From DATCRE01 sp964235605 (GTDB lineage Bacteria; Bacteroidota; Bacteroidia; Cytophagales; Cyclobacteriaceae), in assembly GCA_964235605.1 (NCBI GenBank), contig CAXSCR010000012.1:1-64000 (forward strand): a stretch of 64,000 nt of DNA. Direction: 5' to 3'. The notes under the pieces are model-generated. The model had not been told where the DNA came from, did no database searches, and saw only the letters and a program-made list of their open reading frames with translations. This document shows positions 9,065 to 18,142 of the stretch, in pieces; position 1 is the first letter of the stretch, and every line of letters starts with the position of its first letter. A program made the position numbers and the translations under genes.

Positions 9065-9388
9065 ATGGCAGTACAAGCATCAATCATTACACGCGATGTT
9101 GATAAGATAGCAGCGCAAACAGGCAACCTTTACAAATCTGTAGTGGTTATCTCTAAACGTGCCAGACAAATTTCTGTTAATCTAAAAGAAGAGTTGAACA
9201 ATAAACTTGCAGAATTTGCTACTACGGTAGATAACTTGGAAGAAGTATTTGAAAATCGTGAACAAATCGAGATTTCAAAATTCTATGAGCGTATGCCGAA
9301 ACCAACAAATACCGCTACTGAAGAATTTATCGAACATAAATTAAACTTCCGCTTACAAAACGAATCTCCTGAGAACCAGGAATTCTAA
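9065..9388 (+). CDS. rpoZ: DNA-directed RNA polymerase omega subunit
   Basis: Small subunit that binds the beta-prime chain and aids RNA polymerase assembly. The protein has 107 residues and the Bacteroidota/Rpb6-like sequence: ITRDVDKIAAQTGNLYKSVVVISKRARQISVN near the N-terminus, then a charged helix (NKLAEFATTVDNLEEVFENREQ) and the FYERMPKPTN segment. It starts 4 bases after the bamD stop codon. A terminator at 9400-9453 closes the bamD-rpoZ unit, and coaBC follows. Confidence 0.88.
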   Translation: MAVQASIITRDVDKIAAQTGNLYKSVVVISKRARQISVNLKEELNNKLAEFATTVDNLEEVFENREQIEISKFYERMPKPTNTATEEFIEHKLNFRLQNESPENQEF

Positions 9389-9399
9389 GCTTTATATAG

Positions 9400-9453
9400 G
9401 GCATTCTTAGATTAATCTTGGGGAACAAGGCATAATTTAAGAATGCTTTTTTA
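9400..9453 (+). terminator. Rho-independent terminator after rpoZ
   Basis: GCATTCTTA at 9401-9409 pairs with TAAGAATGC at 9438-9446 and is followed by six T. The loop is long (28 nt) but the stem and T-run are clear. Confidence 0.65.
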
Positions 9454-9499
9454 TTTACGTACGGTTGTCAATTCATGACAGCTATTACTTTATAGCGTT

Positions 9500-10702
9500 A
9501 TGCTCAGGGGGAAAAAAATAATTCTGGGAGTATGCGGTAGTATTGCCGCTTATAAGTCTGCCGTTCTGGTTAGGCTACTCATTAAGGAAGGTGCTGAAGT
9601 GAAGGTTATTATGACCCATGCTGCCACCGATTTCATCACACCATTAACGCTTTCTACCCTATCAAAAAATCCGGTTCTTACTGAGTTTGTAAAAGACAAT
9701 ACAGGTGAGTGGAATAACCATGTTGACCTTGGCCTATGGGCAGATGCATTGCTTATTGCCCCTGCCAGTGCCAATACCATTGCAAAAATGGCGAATGGAT
9801 TCTGTGACAATCTATTAGCAGCGGTTTATCTTTCAGCGCGATGTTACGTTCATGTTGCTCCTGCGATGGATTTGGATATGCTTCAGCATCCAAGTACACA
9901 AGATAACCTTCAAAAACTTAAAAGCTTCGGAAACATCATCATAAGCCCAACCTATGGTGAACTAGCTAGTGGTCTTGTTGGAACAGGCCGGATGGCGGAG
10001 CCGCAAGAAATTATTGATCACTTGAGCCAATTCTTTTCTGAAGATAAGAAATTGAAGGGCAAGACAGTCTTAGTTACAGCTGGCCCTACGCATGAAGCGA
10101 TTGACCCCGTACGCTTTATTGGTAATCACTCAAGCGGTAAGATGGGGTTTGCTATTGCCGAGGCTTTGGCAAATGCGGGTGCGCAAGTAAATTTAGTAAC
10201 GGGTCCAACCCATCAACATACAAAACACCCGGGTGTTAGCGTTAGAAATGTTATATCAGCAGAAGATATGTATAATGCTTGCACTGAAATTTTTCCTAGA
10301 ATTGATATAGCCGTGCTCTCGGCTGCAGTAGCTGATTATAAACCTATTGTGGTATCAACCCAAAAAATTAAAAAGAAGGATGAGAATCTAATCATCGAAT
10401 TAACCAAAACGCATGATATCGCTGCATCACTTGGCAAACTCAAACATAATGGGCAAATGATCGTTGGCTTTGCTTTGGAGACAGAACAAGAGCAGACAAA
10501 TGCCTTTAAGAAATTACAATCTAAAAACTTTGATTTGATTGTATTGAATTCATTAAACGATACCGGTGCTGGTTTTGGTCATGATACCAACAAAATTACC
10601 ATTATCGACAAACAACAAAAAATGACATCCTTCGCCCTCAAGGATAAGAAAGAAGTAGCGAACGATATTGTTTCCCTCATTATAGAAAACCTCCATGCAT
10701 AA
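9500..10702 (+). CDS. coaBC: bifunctional phosphopantothenoylcysteine decarboxylase / phosphopantothenate-cysteine ligase
   Basis: Two consecutive steps of coenzyme A synthesis. The N-terminal CoaC flavoprotein half (about 1-180) begins GVCGSIAAYKS, contains the catalytic His in NNHVDLGLWAD and the APAMD motif. In the substrate clamp the usual Cys of ACGxxGxGRM is Ser here (ASGLVGTGRM), which I note without being able to judge how common it is in this phylum. The C-terminal CoaB half (about 188-400) has VTAGPTHEAIDPVRFIGNHSSGKMG, SAAVADYKP and FALETE. Length is 400 residues, as expected. The stop overlaps the start of the next gene by 8 bases, indicating an operon with the PorD gene. Confidence 0.96.
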   Translation: MLRGKKIILGVCGSIAAYKSAVLVRLLIKEGAEVKVIMTHAATDFITPLTLSTLSKNPVLTEFVKDNTGEWNNHVDLGLWADALLIAPASANTIAKMANGFCDNLLAAVYLSARCYVHVAPAMDLDMLQHPSTQDNLQKLKSFGNIIISPTYGELASGLVGTGRMAEPQEIIDHLSQFFSEDKKLKGKTVLVTAGPTHEAIDPVRFIGNHSSGKMGFAIAEALANAGAQVNLVTGPTHQHTKHPGVSVRNVISAEDMYNACTEIFPRIDIAVLSAAVADYKPIVVSTQKIKKKDENLIIELTKTHDIAASLGKLKHNGQMIVGFALETEQEQTNAFKKLQSKNFDLIVLNSLNDTGAGFGHDTNKITIIDKQQKMTSFALKDKKEVANDIVSLIIENLHA

Positions 10703-11582
10703 GGCCTATTTATTATTACTGCTCATTCTGCCTTTTGCCGGTTTTAGCCAAGAGCTAAACTGCACGGTTACCATTAATGCAACGCAGGTAGAGACCACAG
10801 ACCGGTCAGTATTTAAAGACATGAAAACTACCATTGAACAGTTTATGAATGGTAGGAAGTGGACCAACGATGGCTTCAAGAATCATGAGAAGATTAACTG
10901 CAATCTGTTAATCAGCATTAATAGCATGCCTTCTATTGGAAGTTTCACAGCCACTGTGCAAGTGCGTTCCGCAAGACCAATTTTCAATACCAATTACTCT
11001 AGCTTGCTTTTAAATTTTGCCGATCGCGATTGGGAATTTGAATATATCGAATCTCAACCGTTAGAGTATAATGACAATACCTACATGACCAACCTCACCT
11101 CAATGCTGGCCTATTATGCTTATGTCATAATTGGGTTGGATGCTGATTCATTTAGCGAATTAGGAGGAACTCCATTTTATCAAAAAGCACTCGTTGTTGT
11201 TAATAATGCACAACAATCAAACCGCGTGGGATGGGCAGCACTTAGTAATAACCGTAATCGTTATTGGCTCCTTGAGAATTTGAACAATTCACAAATGATC
11301 GATGTTAGAAAAGCCATTTACTCCTACCACCGTTTGGCTATGGATACGTTCGATAAAAATCCGGATCAAAGTCGCGAGGTAATTTTAAAGGGATTGAAGG
11401 CAATTAAGAAAGTCAGGGATATTAACCCGAATGCGATTCTGGTAATCAGTTTTTTTGATGCAAAGGGCAAAGAATTGGTAAACGTGTTTTCCTCTGGTAA
11501 TATCCAGATTAGACGGCAGGCTTACGATTTGTTGGTGGCTATTGATCCGTCTAATCGCATATACGATAAAATAGTCCAATAA
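10695..11582 (+). CDS. porD: DUF4835 family protein, PorD-like
   Basis: Secreted or periplasmic protein of 295 residues with signal peptide MHKAYLLLLLILPFAGFSQ. The sequence just after it (ELNCTVTINATQVETTDRSVFKDMKTTIEQFMNGRKW) is the hallmark of the DUF4835 family, whose members are annotated as the T9SS-associated protein PorD. The presence of T9SS cargo elsewhere in the window agrees. The position between coaBC (8-base overlap) and recN is a conserved neighbourhood in Bacteroidota, as I recall. Molecular activity is not established; the gene symbol rests on family naming. Confidence 0.75.
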   Translation: MHKAYLLLLLILPFAGFSQELNCTVTINATQVETTDRSVFKDMKTTIEQFMNGRKWTNDGFKNHEKINCNLLISINSMPSIGSFTATVQVRSARPIFNTNYSSLLLNFADRDWEFEYIESQPLEYNDNTYMTNLTSMLAYYAYVIIGLDADSFSELGGTPFYQKALVVVNNAQQSNRVGWAALSNNRNRYWLLENLNNSQMIDVRKAIYSYHRLAMDTFDKNPDQSREVILKGLKAIKKVRDINPNAILVISFFDAKGKELVNVFSSGNIQIRRQAYDLLVAIDPSNRIYDKIVQ

Positions 11583-11640
11583 TTACAACATAGCATTTCT
11601 ACGCTGTCGTGATTTTATAATCTTATTTTTATCTTTCGCC

Positions 11641-11865
11641 GTGAGTAACAGGCAAATCAGACTAAGTGATCAGGCGCAGATCCGTAAATGCATACCGTTG
11701 TTTCTGGAGAAGAAAATCAATATTGTGAGACGTGATAACATGGTGTTTTACGGCATCCTAAAAGAATTTTCTGAAAATGAAATCACCCTTTTAAATCTAC
11801 GCATGAAAAAGATGACCTTTGCTCTCGATAATATCAGTGAACTTTATATTGACACACCAGCCTGA
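11641..11865 (+). CDS. small conserved-looking protein, possible Sm-like/SH3-like fold
   Basis: A 74-residue protein with a GTG start; its TGA overlaps the recN ATG (TGATG), so the two are translationally coupled. I do not recognise a named family. The middle (KKINIVRRDNMVFYGILKEFSENEITLLNLRMKKMTF) has the alternating pattern of a five-stranded Sm/SH3-like barrel, with a Gly at the position of the bent second strand and an Asn in the following turn region. An RNA- or DNA-related role would suit the neighbours recN and rsmE, but this is inference. A near-match to the -7 box (TATCTTTC, about 11629-11636) lies just upstream. Confidence 0.65.
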   Translation: MSNRQIRLSDQAQIRKCIPLFLEKKINIVRRDNMVFYGILKEFSENEITLLNLRMKKMTFALDNISELYIDTPA

Positions 11866-13526
11866 TGTTAAAACGCCTCACCATTAAAAATTATGCATTG
11901 ATCAAACACCTTGAGTTTGATCCCTCTCCTAACCTGAATGTGGTAACAGGCGAAACGGGCGCAGGTAAATCTATTATGCTTGGCGCGATAGGTTTGCTTC
12001 TCGGTAATCGTGCTGACACAAAAGTATTATGGGATGAGAATGAAAAATGCATTACCGAAGGCACTTTTGATATTACTAACTATAGGCTCAAGCCCTTATT
12101 CACGGCAGCAGATTTAGATTATGAAGATCTTACTGTGATGCGCAGAGAGATTAGTCCAGGCGGAAAATCACGGGCTTTTATCAACGACACACCGGTAACA
12201 CTTGATGTCTTAAAACGAATAGGAAGTATGCTGATGGATGTACATTCCCAGCATGAAACACTTCAGCTTGGCAATCAATCTTTTCAACTTAAGCTCATAG
12301 ACACTTACGCTGAAAATGATTCTTTGCAAAATGTTTATAGTGCTACCTGGTCTGCATTTCAAAAAGCCAGAAAAGGATTTGAAGATTTAAATAATGAAGC
12401 TGAGACACTTCGCCAAGAAGCAGACTATACAAACTTTCAGCTCGATGAATTATTGAGAGCTGGATTAAATGATATCAATCAAGAAGCGCTTGAATCTGAG
12501 CTGAAGATTATAGAACATGCAGAAGAAATCAAGATTCGTTTTAACCAGGTACTTGATTTAATAAATCGCTCAGAATATGCCGCTCAAACATCAATCTCGG
12601 AAGCGCGTAACAACCTGCAACATGTAGAATCATATTCTGCAAATTATTCATCCTTATATCAGCGCCTTGAAAGCTTACGCATTGAATTGGATGACATTGC
12701 ATCAGAGATTGAGAAGGAAGAAGAAAACATTGAGTTCGACCCCGCAAGCGCAGAACTAATTAAAGAAAAACTCAGCGCTGTATATCGCTTATCAAAAAAA
12801 CACAAGGCTGCTGACCTGGCCGAGCTTCTCGCTATTCAAGAAAATCTACAGCGCAAAGCTTCACTTACATCTAATCTTGATGAAGCACTCGTTGCTGCTA
12901 AGGCATTGCTTGAAAAAACTACACGCGAGCTGCACAAAGCTGCGGCACAACTTAGTGAGTCTCGTAAAAAAGCTTTCAAGCCGCTTTGCAATCAGATCAT
13001 CAAGTTATTGAAAGAGCTAGGTATACCAGATGCGTCACTATCCATCGAACAACAAAATATAGATCCTACCTCCACAGGTACCGATAAAGTAGAAATTGTA
13101 TTCAGTGCCAATAAAGGAATAACTCCTAGACCGTTAGCGCAAGTTGCATCAGGTGGCGAGTTCTCCCGACTCATGTTTTGCATTAAATATGTTATGGCCG
13201 AAAAATCTGCCATGCCTACACTTATTCTCGACGAGATCGATAATGGTATCTCTGGGGAAATAGCGTTGAAGCTTGGAAGAATGATGAAAGTAATGGCATC
13301 CAATCACCAGCTTATAAGCATCAGTCATTTACCTCAGATAGCAGCTAAAGGTGATGCCCATTATTACGTTTACAAAGATAATTCGTCAACAAAAACCATG
13401 AGTAACATCAAACAACTAAAGGAAGATGAACGCATCTTAGAGATAGCAAAAATGATTGGCGGTGAGAAGCCGTCTAAAACGTCGGTAGATAACGCTAGGG
13501 AACTTCTATTAGGCATTGAGCATTAG
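11865..13526 (+). CDS. recN: DNA repair protein RecN
   Basis: SMC-like ATPase that acts at double-strand breaks and brings ends together during recombinational repair. The protein has 553 residues. Walker A GETGAGKS is near residue 31, followed by the RecN segments FINDTPVTLDVLKRIG and LMDVHSQHETLQLGN. Coiled-coil arms with a central turn occupy about 155-365, and the ABC signature ASGGEFSRLMF plus Walker B LILDEIDNGISGE lie near 425-460, then ISISHLPQIAAKGD. The start is coupled to the small gene upstream. The last codons (LLGIEH) are written in the AGGCATTG-type repeat that fills the following gap. Confidence 0.96.
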   Translation: MLKRLTIKNYALIKHLEFDPSPNLNVVTGETGAGKSIMLGAIGLLLGNRADTKVLWDENEKCITEGTFDITNYRLKPLFTAADLDYEDLTVMRREISPGGKSRAFINDTPVTLDVLKRIGSMLMDVHSQHETLQLGNQSFQLKLIDTYAENDSLQNVYSATWSAFQKARKGFEDLNNEAETLRQEADYTNFQLDELLRAGLNDINQEALESELKIIEHAEEIKIRFNQVLDLINRSEYAAQTSISEARNNLQHVESYSANYSSLYQRLESLRIELDDIASEIEKEEENIEFDPASAELIKEKLSAVYRLSKKHKAADLAELLAIQENLQRKASLTSNLDEALVAAKALLEKTTRELHKAAAQLSESRKKAFKPLCNQIIKLLKELGIPDASLSIEQQNIDPTSTGTDKVEIVFSANKGITPRPLAQVASGGEFSRLMFCIKYVMAEKSAMPTLILDEIDNGISGEIALKLGRMMKVMASNHQLISISHLPQIAAKGDAHYYVYKDNSSTKTMSNIKQLKEDERILEIAKMIGGEKPSKTSVDNARELLLGIEH

Positions 13527-13702
13527 GAAATAGGCATTGGAAATAGGCGATGGGAGTTAGCGGTTTGGAAAGACGTGTCAGGCTAATAATCGAATGATCA
13601 TAAATTATAAAACATCAACGACCTCTGCACTCATCTCCAATGCCAAATGCCATACCAATCCCTAATGTCAGTGCCTAATCTCCAATGCCTAATGGTGCCT
13701 AA
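13506..13702. repeat. short-period intergenic repeat, AGGCATTGG family, inverted arms
   Basis: The left arm (13506-13562) iterates TTAGGCATTGAG, CATTAGGAAATAGG and CATTGGAAATAGGC. The right arm (about 13630-13702) carries the complementary words CCAATGCC, CCCTAATG and GCCTAATCTCCAATGCC. The arms could fold into a long imperfect hairpin. The left arm begins inside the end of recN. Confidence 0.65.
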
Positions 13703-13712
13703 ATAAAGAATC

Positions 13713-14411
13713 GTGAATCTATTTTATCAACCGGATATTCCCGAGGGTACTCTTCACCTGGACCCTGAAGAATCGAAACATGCTGTTCGGGTGTTGAGGA
13801 GAAAAAATGGGGATGAGTTACGTGTTACGGATGGTAAGGGGTTCTTCTATCAATGCCGCATAACGAAAGACGATTCTAAGCAATGTCAATTTGAAATCAT
13901 TGAAAAAATTGCAGAAGCCAAGCGTACTTATTCAATTCATATCGCGATCTCTCCTACTAAGCATACGGATCGCATTGAATGGTTTGTTGAAAAGGCGGTG
14001 GAAATTGGGGTTGATCAAATCAGCTTTATTGAATGTAAAAATACAGAAAGACCTTATTTGAAATTGGATAGGTTAGAAAAAGTGGCCATCAGTGCTATGA
14101 AGCAATCACTTAAGGCCTCTTATCCTGTTCTGACTGGGCTCACCAAAATATCGGATTTTATTAAGAAGCGATCTGAAACCGGTAGATATATAGCCTATGT
14201 TGATCACTCCAATCCGGATCATCTTAAGGATTTGGTAAAACGTGAATCAAGTTCATTGGTGCTAATTGGCCCTGAGGGCGACTTTACACATCAGGAGTTA
14301 AGTCTGGCTATGGCGGCTGGTTTTTCAAAAGTAAGTCTGGGTACCAGCCGTTTACGTACTGAAACCGCTGGCTTAATCGCTTGTCATATCCTTAATCTAA
14401 GCAATCAATAA
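13713..14411 (+). CDS. rsmE: 16S rRNA (uracil(1498)-N(3))-methyltransferase
   Basis: SAM-dependent methylation of U1498 in helix 44 of 16S rRNA. The protein has 232 residues, a GTG start giving the usual MNLFYQPDIPEG N-terminus, and a PUA-like N-terminal domain (about 1-70, ESKHAVRVLRRKNGDELRVTDGKG). A SPOUT methyltransferase domain follows, with HTDRIEWFVEKAVEIGV, AMKQSLKASYP and the knotted SAM-binding motifs LIGPEGDFTHQE and LGTSRLRTETAG. It follows recN across the repeat-filled gap and ends 112 bases before the next gene. Confidence 0.94.
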   Translation: MNLFYQPDIPEGTLHLDPEESKHAVRVLRRKNGDELRVTDGKGFFYQCRITKDDSKQCQFEIIEKIAEAKRTYSIHIAISPTKHTDRIEWFVEKAVEIGVDQISFIECKNTERPYLKLDRLEKVAISAMKQSLKASYPVLTGLTKISDFIKKRSETGRYIAYVDHSNPDHLKDLVKRESSSLVLIGPEGDFTHQELSLAMAAGFSKVSLGTSRLRTETAGLIACHILNLSNQ

Positions 14412-14452
14412 AAATCTAGTGTTATTGGATAATTTAAGCGTTTTTGATCTTT

Positions 14453-14508
14453 AATTTAGATTAATCTAAATTTTATTTTTAAAATATTTAAAATATTAAA
14501 TAGATTTG
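14453..14508 (+). promoter_or_regulatory. TonB-receptor promoter with perfect 20-bp palindromic operator
   Basis: AATTTAGATTAATCTAAATT at 14453-14472 is a perfect 20-bp palindrome. Downstream, TAGATTTG at 14501-14508 matches the Bacteroidota -7 box, so the transcript would begin near 14513, 10 bases before the ATG. The palindrome would be centred about 50 bases upstream of that start, next to the -33 region. A second inverted repeat (AATATTTAAAATATT, 14483-14497) lies between the two boxes. The site resembles DtxR/MntR-type operators in general form; the regulator is not in the window. Confidence 0.6.
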
Positions 14509-14523
14509 TCAAAAGATTGAGAG

Positions 14524-16743
14524 ATGAGATTCTATATAATACTACTTTTATTGGTTGTGGGGTCAAGAGCCATAGCCCAACAAATCAAAATTTCAGGCGT
14601 TGTGAAAGACAGTTCGAACGGAACTGCACTTCCCTTTGCTAATGTTATTATTGAAAACAATGGGGTCGGCACAGTCGCTAACGAAAACGGTTTCTTTTCA
14701 TTTTCCTTTCCTGATTCGTTAATTACCAATAAACTCGTTGCATCCTTTCATGGTTACTCTACTAAAAGCCAGGCGCTCGTAACAGGAAAACAAGTATATA
14801 ACTTTCAACTCCAACCCGACAGTCACTTCCTTAATGAAGTAGTAGTGTCAGGCACGATGAAAGAAGTATCTAAAATGGACTCATCTATTCCAGTCGAGAT
14901 TTATACACCCACCCTTTTCAAAAAAAATCCATCGCCTAATATTTTCGAATCACTTACCATGGTGAATGGCGTTCAACCTCAGCTAAACTGCAATGTCTGT
15001 AACACCGGCGATATCCATATTAATGGAATGGAAGGTCCTTACACCATGGTGCTTATTGATGGAATGCCAATAGTTTCATCATTGGCAACCGTGTATGGCC
15101 TAGCGGGAATTCCAAACAGCATGGTTAAAAGAATTGAAATTGTAAAAGGACCCGCCTCTACTTTATACGGCTCCGAGGCAGTGGGTGGTCTTATTAACAT
15201 CATCACAAAAGACCCTCTCACTTCACCTAAACTTACAGCAGATGTATCAGGAACAACCTATAACGAGTATAATGTAGACGTTACAGCTAAGTGGAAAATT
15301 AAAAATACCACTTCCCTTCTGGGAGTTAACTTCTTTAATTTTTGGAATCCCATTGATAATAATGGTGATAACTTCACCGATATTACTTTACAAAGACGAG
15401 GCTCCATCTTTAATAAATGGAGTATAAAACGCAAATCAGATAAAGTATCCACCCTCGCATTGCGTTACGTCTATGAAAGTCGTTGGGGCGGTGAAATGCA
15501 GTGGCAGCAGAAAGATCGTGGTAGCAATACTATTTATGCTGAATCGATATTCACCAATCGCATGGAAGTGATAGGAAATTATGAACTACCCATTTTAAAA
15601 GAAAAGTTGTACTTCGATTATTCGTACAACTACCATTTGCAAGATTCATATTATGGCATTACAAAATACTATGCAAAACAACAAGTAGGTTTTGCCCAAT
15701 TAAGATGGTCGAAAAAAATCTCAAGTCACGATTTATTAATAGGCATGCCCCTACGTATTACTTACTATGACGACAATACCATTGGCACCTCTTCAACAGA
15801 AAATAGCAATGCACCTTTAAAAACATTTTTACCTGGTCTGTTTGTACAAGACGAAGTTGCAATAAGCACCAAAGTCACGACGCTAGCGGGAATCCGCTAT
15901 GATCACCACAATCAACATGGCAATATCTTATCACCACGCATAAGCTTTAAATTATCTCCCAATAAAAATAATACTTTCAGATTGAGTGGAGGAAATGGCT
16001 TTAGGGTTGTGAATCTTTTTACAGAAGATCATGCAGCCTTAACAGGTGCACGAGAAGTTGTGATCGCTGAAAAATTAAAGCCAGAACAATCATGGAATGT
16101 AAATGCTAATTATGTCTCGTTCATAAATTTAAACAATGGATATATTGGCCTTGATGGAAGTGTGTTCTACACCTACTTCACAAATAAAATAGTCGGCGAT
16201 TTTTTGACTGATACTGAGAAAATTATTTACAAGAATATAAATGGCCACGCTGTTTCAAAAGGTGTGACCTTGAATGCCGATATATCTTTAACAAACGGAC
16301 TTAAGTTTATTGCTGGCATAACACTAATGGATGTCTATCAGAAAGAGCATGATGCTGTTGATAAAGAAATCAAAATTCCTCAGTTATTTGCACCCAAGAT
16401 TTCTGGCACCTATGCCATTAGTTATACCATCAATCCAATAAAATTAAATATCGATTTGACGGGGCGCTTGAATGGGCCTATGAATTTACCTGTGTTACCA
16501 GGTAGACCTGACAAATCTCCGTGGTTTACAACCATGAATATTCAATTAAGCAAATCATTCAAAAACGGTTTTGAAGTTTATAGTGGCGTGAAAAATATTT
16601 TAAACTTCGTTCCTAAATATCCAATCTTTGGTCCTAATGATACAGATCGAAATGCATTCAGCCCAAACTTTGACCCCAGCTATAACTATGCTCCCGTGCA
16701 AGGTATAAAAGGATTTCTTGGTGTACGGTACGTCTTAAAGTAG
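14524..16743 (+). CDS. TonB-dependent outer membrane receptor
   Basis: Outer-membrane active transporter of 739 residues, powered by TonB/ExbBD. Signal peptide MRFYIILLLLVVGSRAIAQ, then a carboxypeptidase-regulatory-like beta-sandwich (about 20-105, ISGVVKDSSNGTALPFANVIIENNGVGTVANENG). The plug domain (about 115-235) includes LNCNVCNTGDIHINGMEGP, VLIDGMPIVSSLATVYGL and RIEIVKGPASTLYGSEAVGG. The barrel runs to the C-terminal strand FLGVRYVLK. The paired cysteines in CNVCNTGD are typical of a receptor subgroup often linked to metal or metal-chelate uptake. The palindromic promoter suggests metal control. The substrate is unknown. The next gene follows after 98 bases and is not obviously related. 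Confidence 0.88.
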   Translation: MRFYIILLLLVVGSRAIAQQIKISGVVKDSSNGTALPFANVIIENNGVGTVANENGFFSFSFPDSLITNKLVASFHGYSTKSQALVTGKQVYNFQLQPDSHFLNEVVVSGTMKEVSKMDSSIPVEIYTPTLFKKNPSPNIFESLTMVNGVQPQLNCNVCNTGDIHINGMEGPYTMVLIDGMPIVSSLATVYGLAGIPNSMVKRIEIVKGPASTLYGSEAVGGLINIITKDPLTSPKLTADVSGTTYNEYNVDVTAKWKIKNTTSLLGVNFFNFWNPIDNNGDNFTDITLQRRGSIFNKWSIKRKSDKVSTLALRYVYESRWGGEMQWQQKDRGSNTIYAESIFTNRMEVIGNYELPILKEKLYFDYSYNYHLQDSYYGITKYYAKQQVGFAQLRWSKKISSHDLLIGMPLRITYYDDNTIGTSSTENSNAPLKTFLPGLFVQDEVAISTKVTTLAGIRYDHHNQHGNILSPRISFKLSPNKNNTFRLSGGNGFRVVNLFTEDHAALTGAREVVIAEKLKPEQSWNVNANYVSFINLNNGYIGLDGSVFYTYFTNKIVGDFLTDTEKIIYKNINGHAVSKGVTLNADISLTNGLKFIAGITLMDVYQKEHDAVDKEIKIPQLFAPKISGTYAISYTINPIKLNIDLTGRLNGPMNLPVLPGRPDKSPWFTTMNIQLSKSFKNGFEVYSGVKNILNFVPKYPIFGPNDTDRNAFSPNFDPSYNYAPVQGIKGFLGVRYVLK

Positions 16744-16841
16744 AAAGTACATATGAATGACCTGACTTATTTTGCAGATAAAATGAGGTAACATTCAATT
16801 TCTTTCGTTATTCTTATCATAAGATAATTTCAAGTGTTAAG

Positions 16842-18074
16842 ATGATTTTAAACTATATCTGGGTTTCATTCTTTCTTATTGGGTTTGTTGTTGCTGTTGT
16901 TAAATTAATTTTCTTTAACGATGGCACTGTGTTCCCTGCCATGATGCAGTCCACATTCGACATGGCAAAGACCGGTTTTGAAATTTCTATTTCATTAACA
17001 GGTATCATGTCGCTATGGCTTGGTATTATGAAGATTGGAGAGAAAGGTGGAATTGTACCAATATTGTCGCGACTGGTCGGACCATTCTTTTCAAGATTAT
17101 TTCCTGAAGTACCGCGCAATCATCCGGCAACGGGTTCTATTATTATGAACTTCAGTGCCAACATACTTGGACTTGATAATGCCGCCACACCATTAGGCCT
17201 TAAGGCCATGAAGGAATTACAAGAACTAAACCCAGAAAAGGATACGGCTTCTAATGCGCAGATTATGTTTCTTGTATTGAATACGTCTGGGTTAACTATA
17301 ATTCCATTATCTATTATGGCAGACCGAGCTACCCTTGGCTCAGCGAACGTAACAAGTATTTTCATCCCAACGCTGATCGCTACTTTCTTCTCCACAATGG
17401 CAGGTCTGATTTATATAAGCATCAAGCAAAAAATAAAACTTTATGACCCTATACTCCTCGCCTACTTATTAGGTATGATTGCTTTCATCGGCTCTGCGGT
17501 ATGGTACTTTTCATCTCTTAGTCCGACAGAATTACAGCGGCAATCAACACTTGTAACCAGTGTAATTATTATCAGCCTCATTGTTTGTTTTATGCTACTG
17601 GGCCTAAGAAGAAAACTTCCGTTGTTTGATACCTTTGTGGAAGGCGCAAAAGAAGGATTTGAAATTGCCATCAAAATAATTCCTTTTCTTATCGGCATAC
17701 TCGTAGCCATTGGCGTTTTTCGTACATCTGGTGCTTTGAATTATTTAACAGATGGCATACGATGGGTACTTACTGCATTTAATATGAACACAGACTTTGT
17801 AGATGCGCTACCTGTTGCCTTCTTAAAACCCTTAACGGCCCAAGGCGCACGTGCTATGATGATCGATATCTCTAAAACCTATGGACCCGATTCTTTTGTG
17901 GCAAACTTGAGCAGTATTTTTAGGGGATGCGCCGAAACTACATTTTATATCGTTGCAGTTTATTTCGGCTCTGTAAGCGTAAAAAAGACCCGGTACGCAA
18001 TTACAGGTGGTTTAATTGCAGATGTAGGGGGTGTTATAGCCGCAATAATAATTGGTTATATGTTCTTTTATTAA
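16842..18074 (+). CDS. SpmA-SpmB fusion (nucleoside recognition/Gate domain membrane protein)
   Basis: Polytopic inner-membrane protein of 410 residues, joining the two Gate-domain proteins that are separate SpmA and SpmB in spore formers. The N-terminal half has the SpmA features (FEISISLTGIMSLWLGIMKIGEKGG, LSRLVGPFFSRLFPEVPRNHPA, MNFSANILGLDNAATPLGLKAMKELQ). The C-terminal half has the SpmB features (FVEGAKEGFEIAIKIIPFLIGILVAIGVFR, AQGARAMMIDISKTYGPDSFVANLSSIFRGCAETTFYI). About ten membrane segments are visible. Bacteroidota do not sporulate, so the role must differ; transport of a nucleoside-like or other small solute is a guess from the fold. Confidence 0.85.
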   Translation: MILNYIWVSFFLIGFVVAVVKLIFFNDGTVFPAMMQSTFDMAKTGFEISISLTGIMSLWLGIMKIGEKGGIVPILSRLVGPFFSRLFPEVPRNHPATGSIIMNFSANILGLDNAATPLGLKAMKELQELNPEKDTASNAQIMFLVLNTSGLTIIPLSIMADRATLGSANVTSIFIPTLIATFFSTMAGLIYISIKQKIKLYDPILLAYLLGMIAFIGSAVWYFSSLSPTELQRQSTLVTSVIIISLIVCFMLLGLRRKLPLFDTFVEGAKEGFEIAIKIIPFLIGILVAIGVFRTSGALNYLTDGIRWVLTAFNMNTDFVDALPVAFLKPLTAQGARAMMIDISKTYGPDSFVANLSSIFRGCAETTFYIVAVYFGSVSVKKTRYAITGGLIADVGGVIAAIIIGYMFFY

Positions 18075-18142
18075 CAGCAGTTTATTGTCGGTTTGAACGA
18101 ATTTTTTGTTAGCTTAGTGTACAATCATTTTAAAATCGTTGT

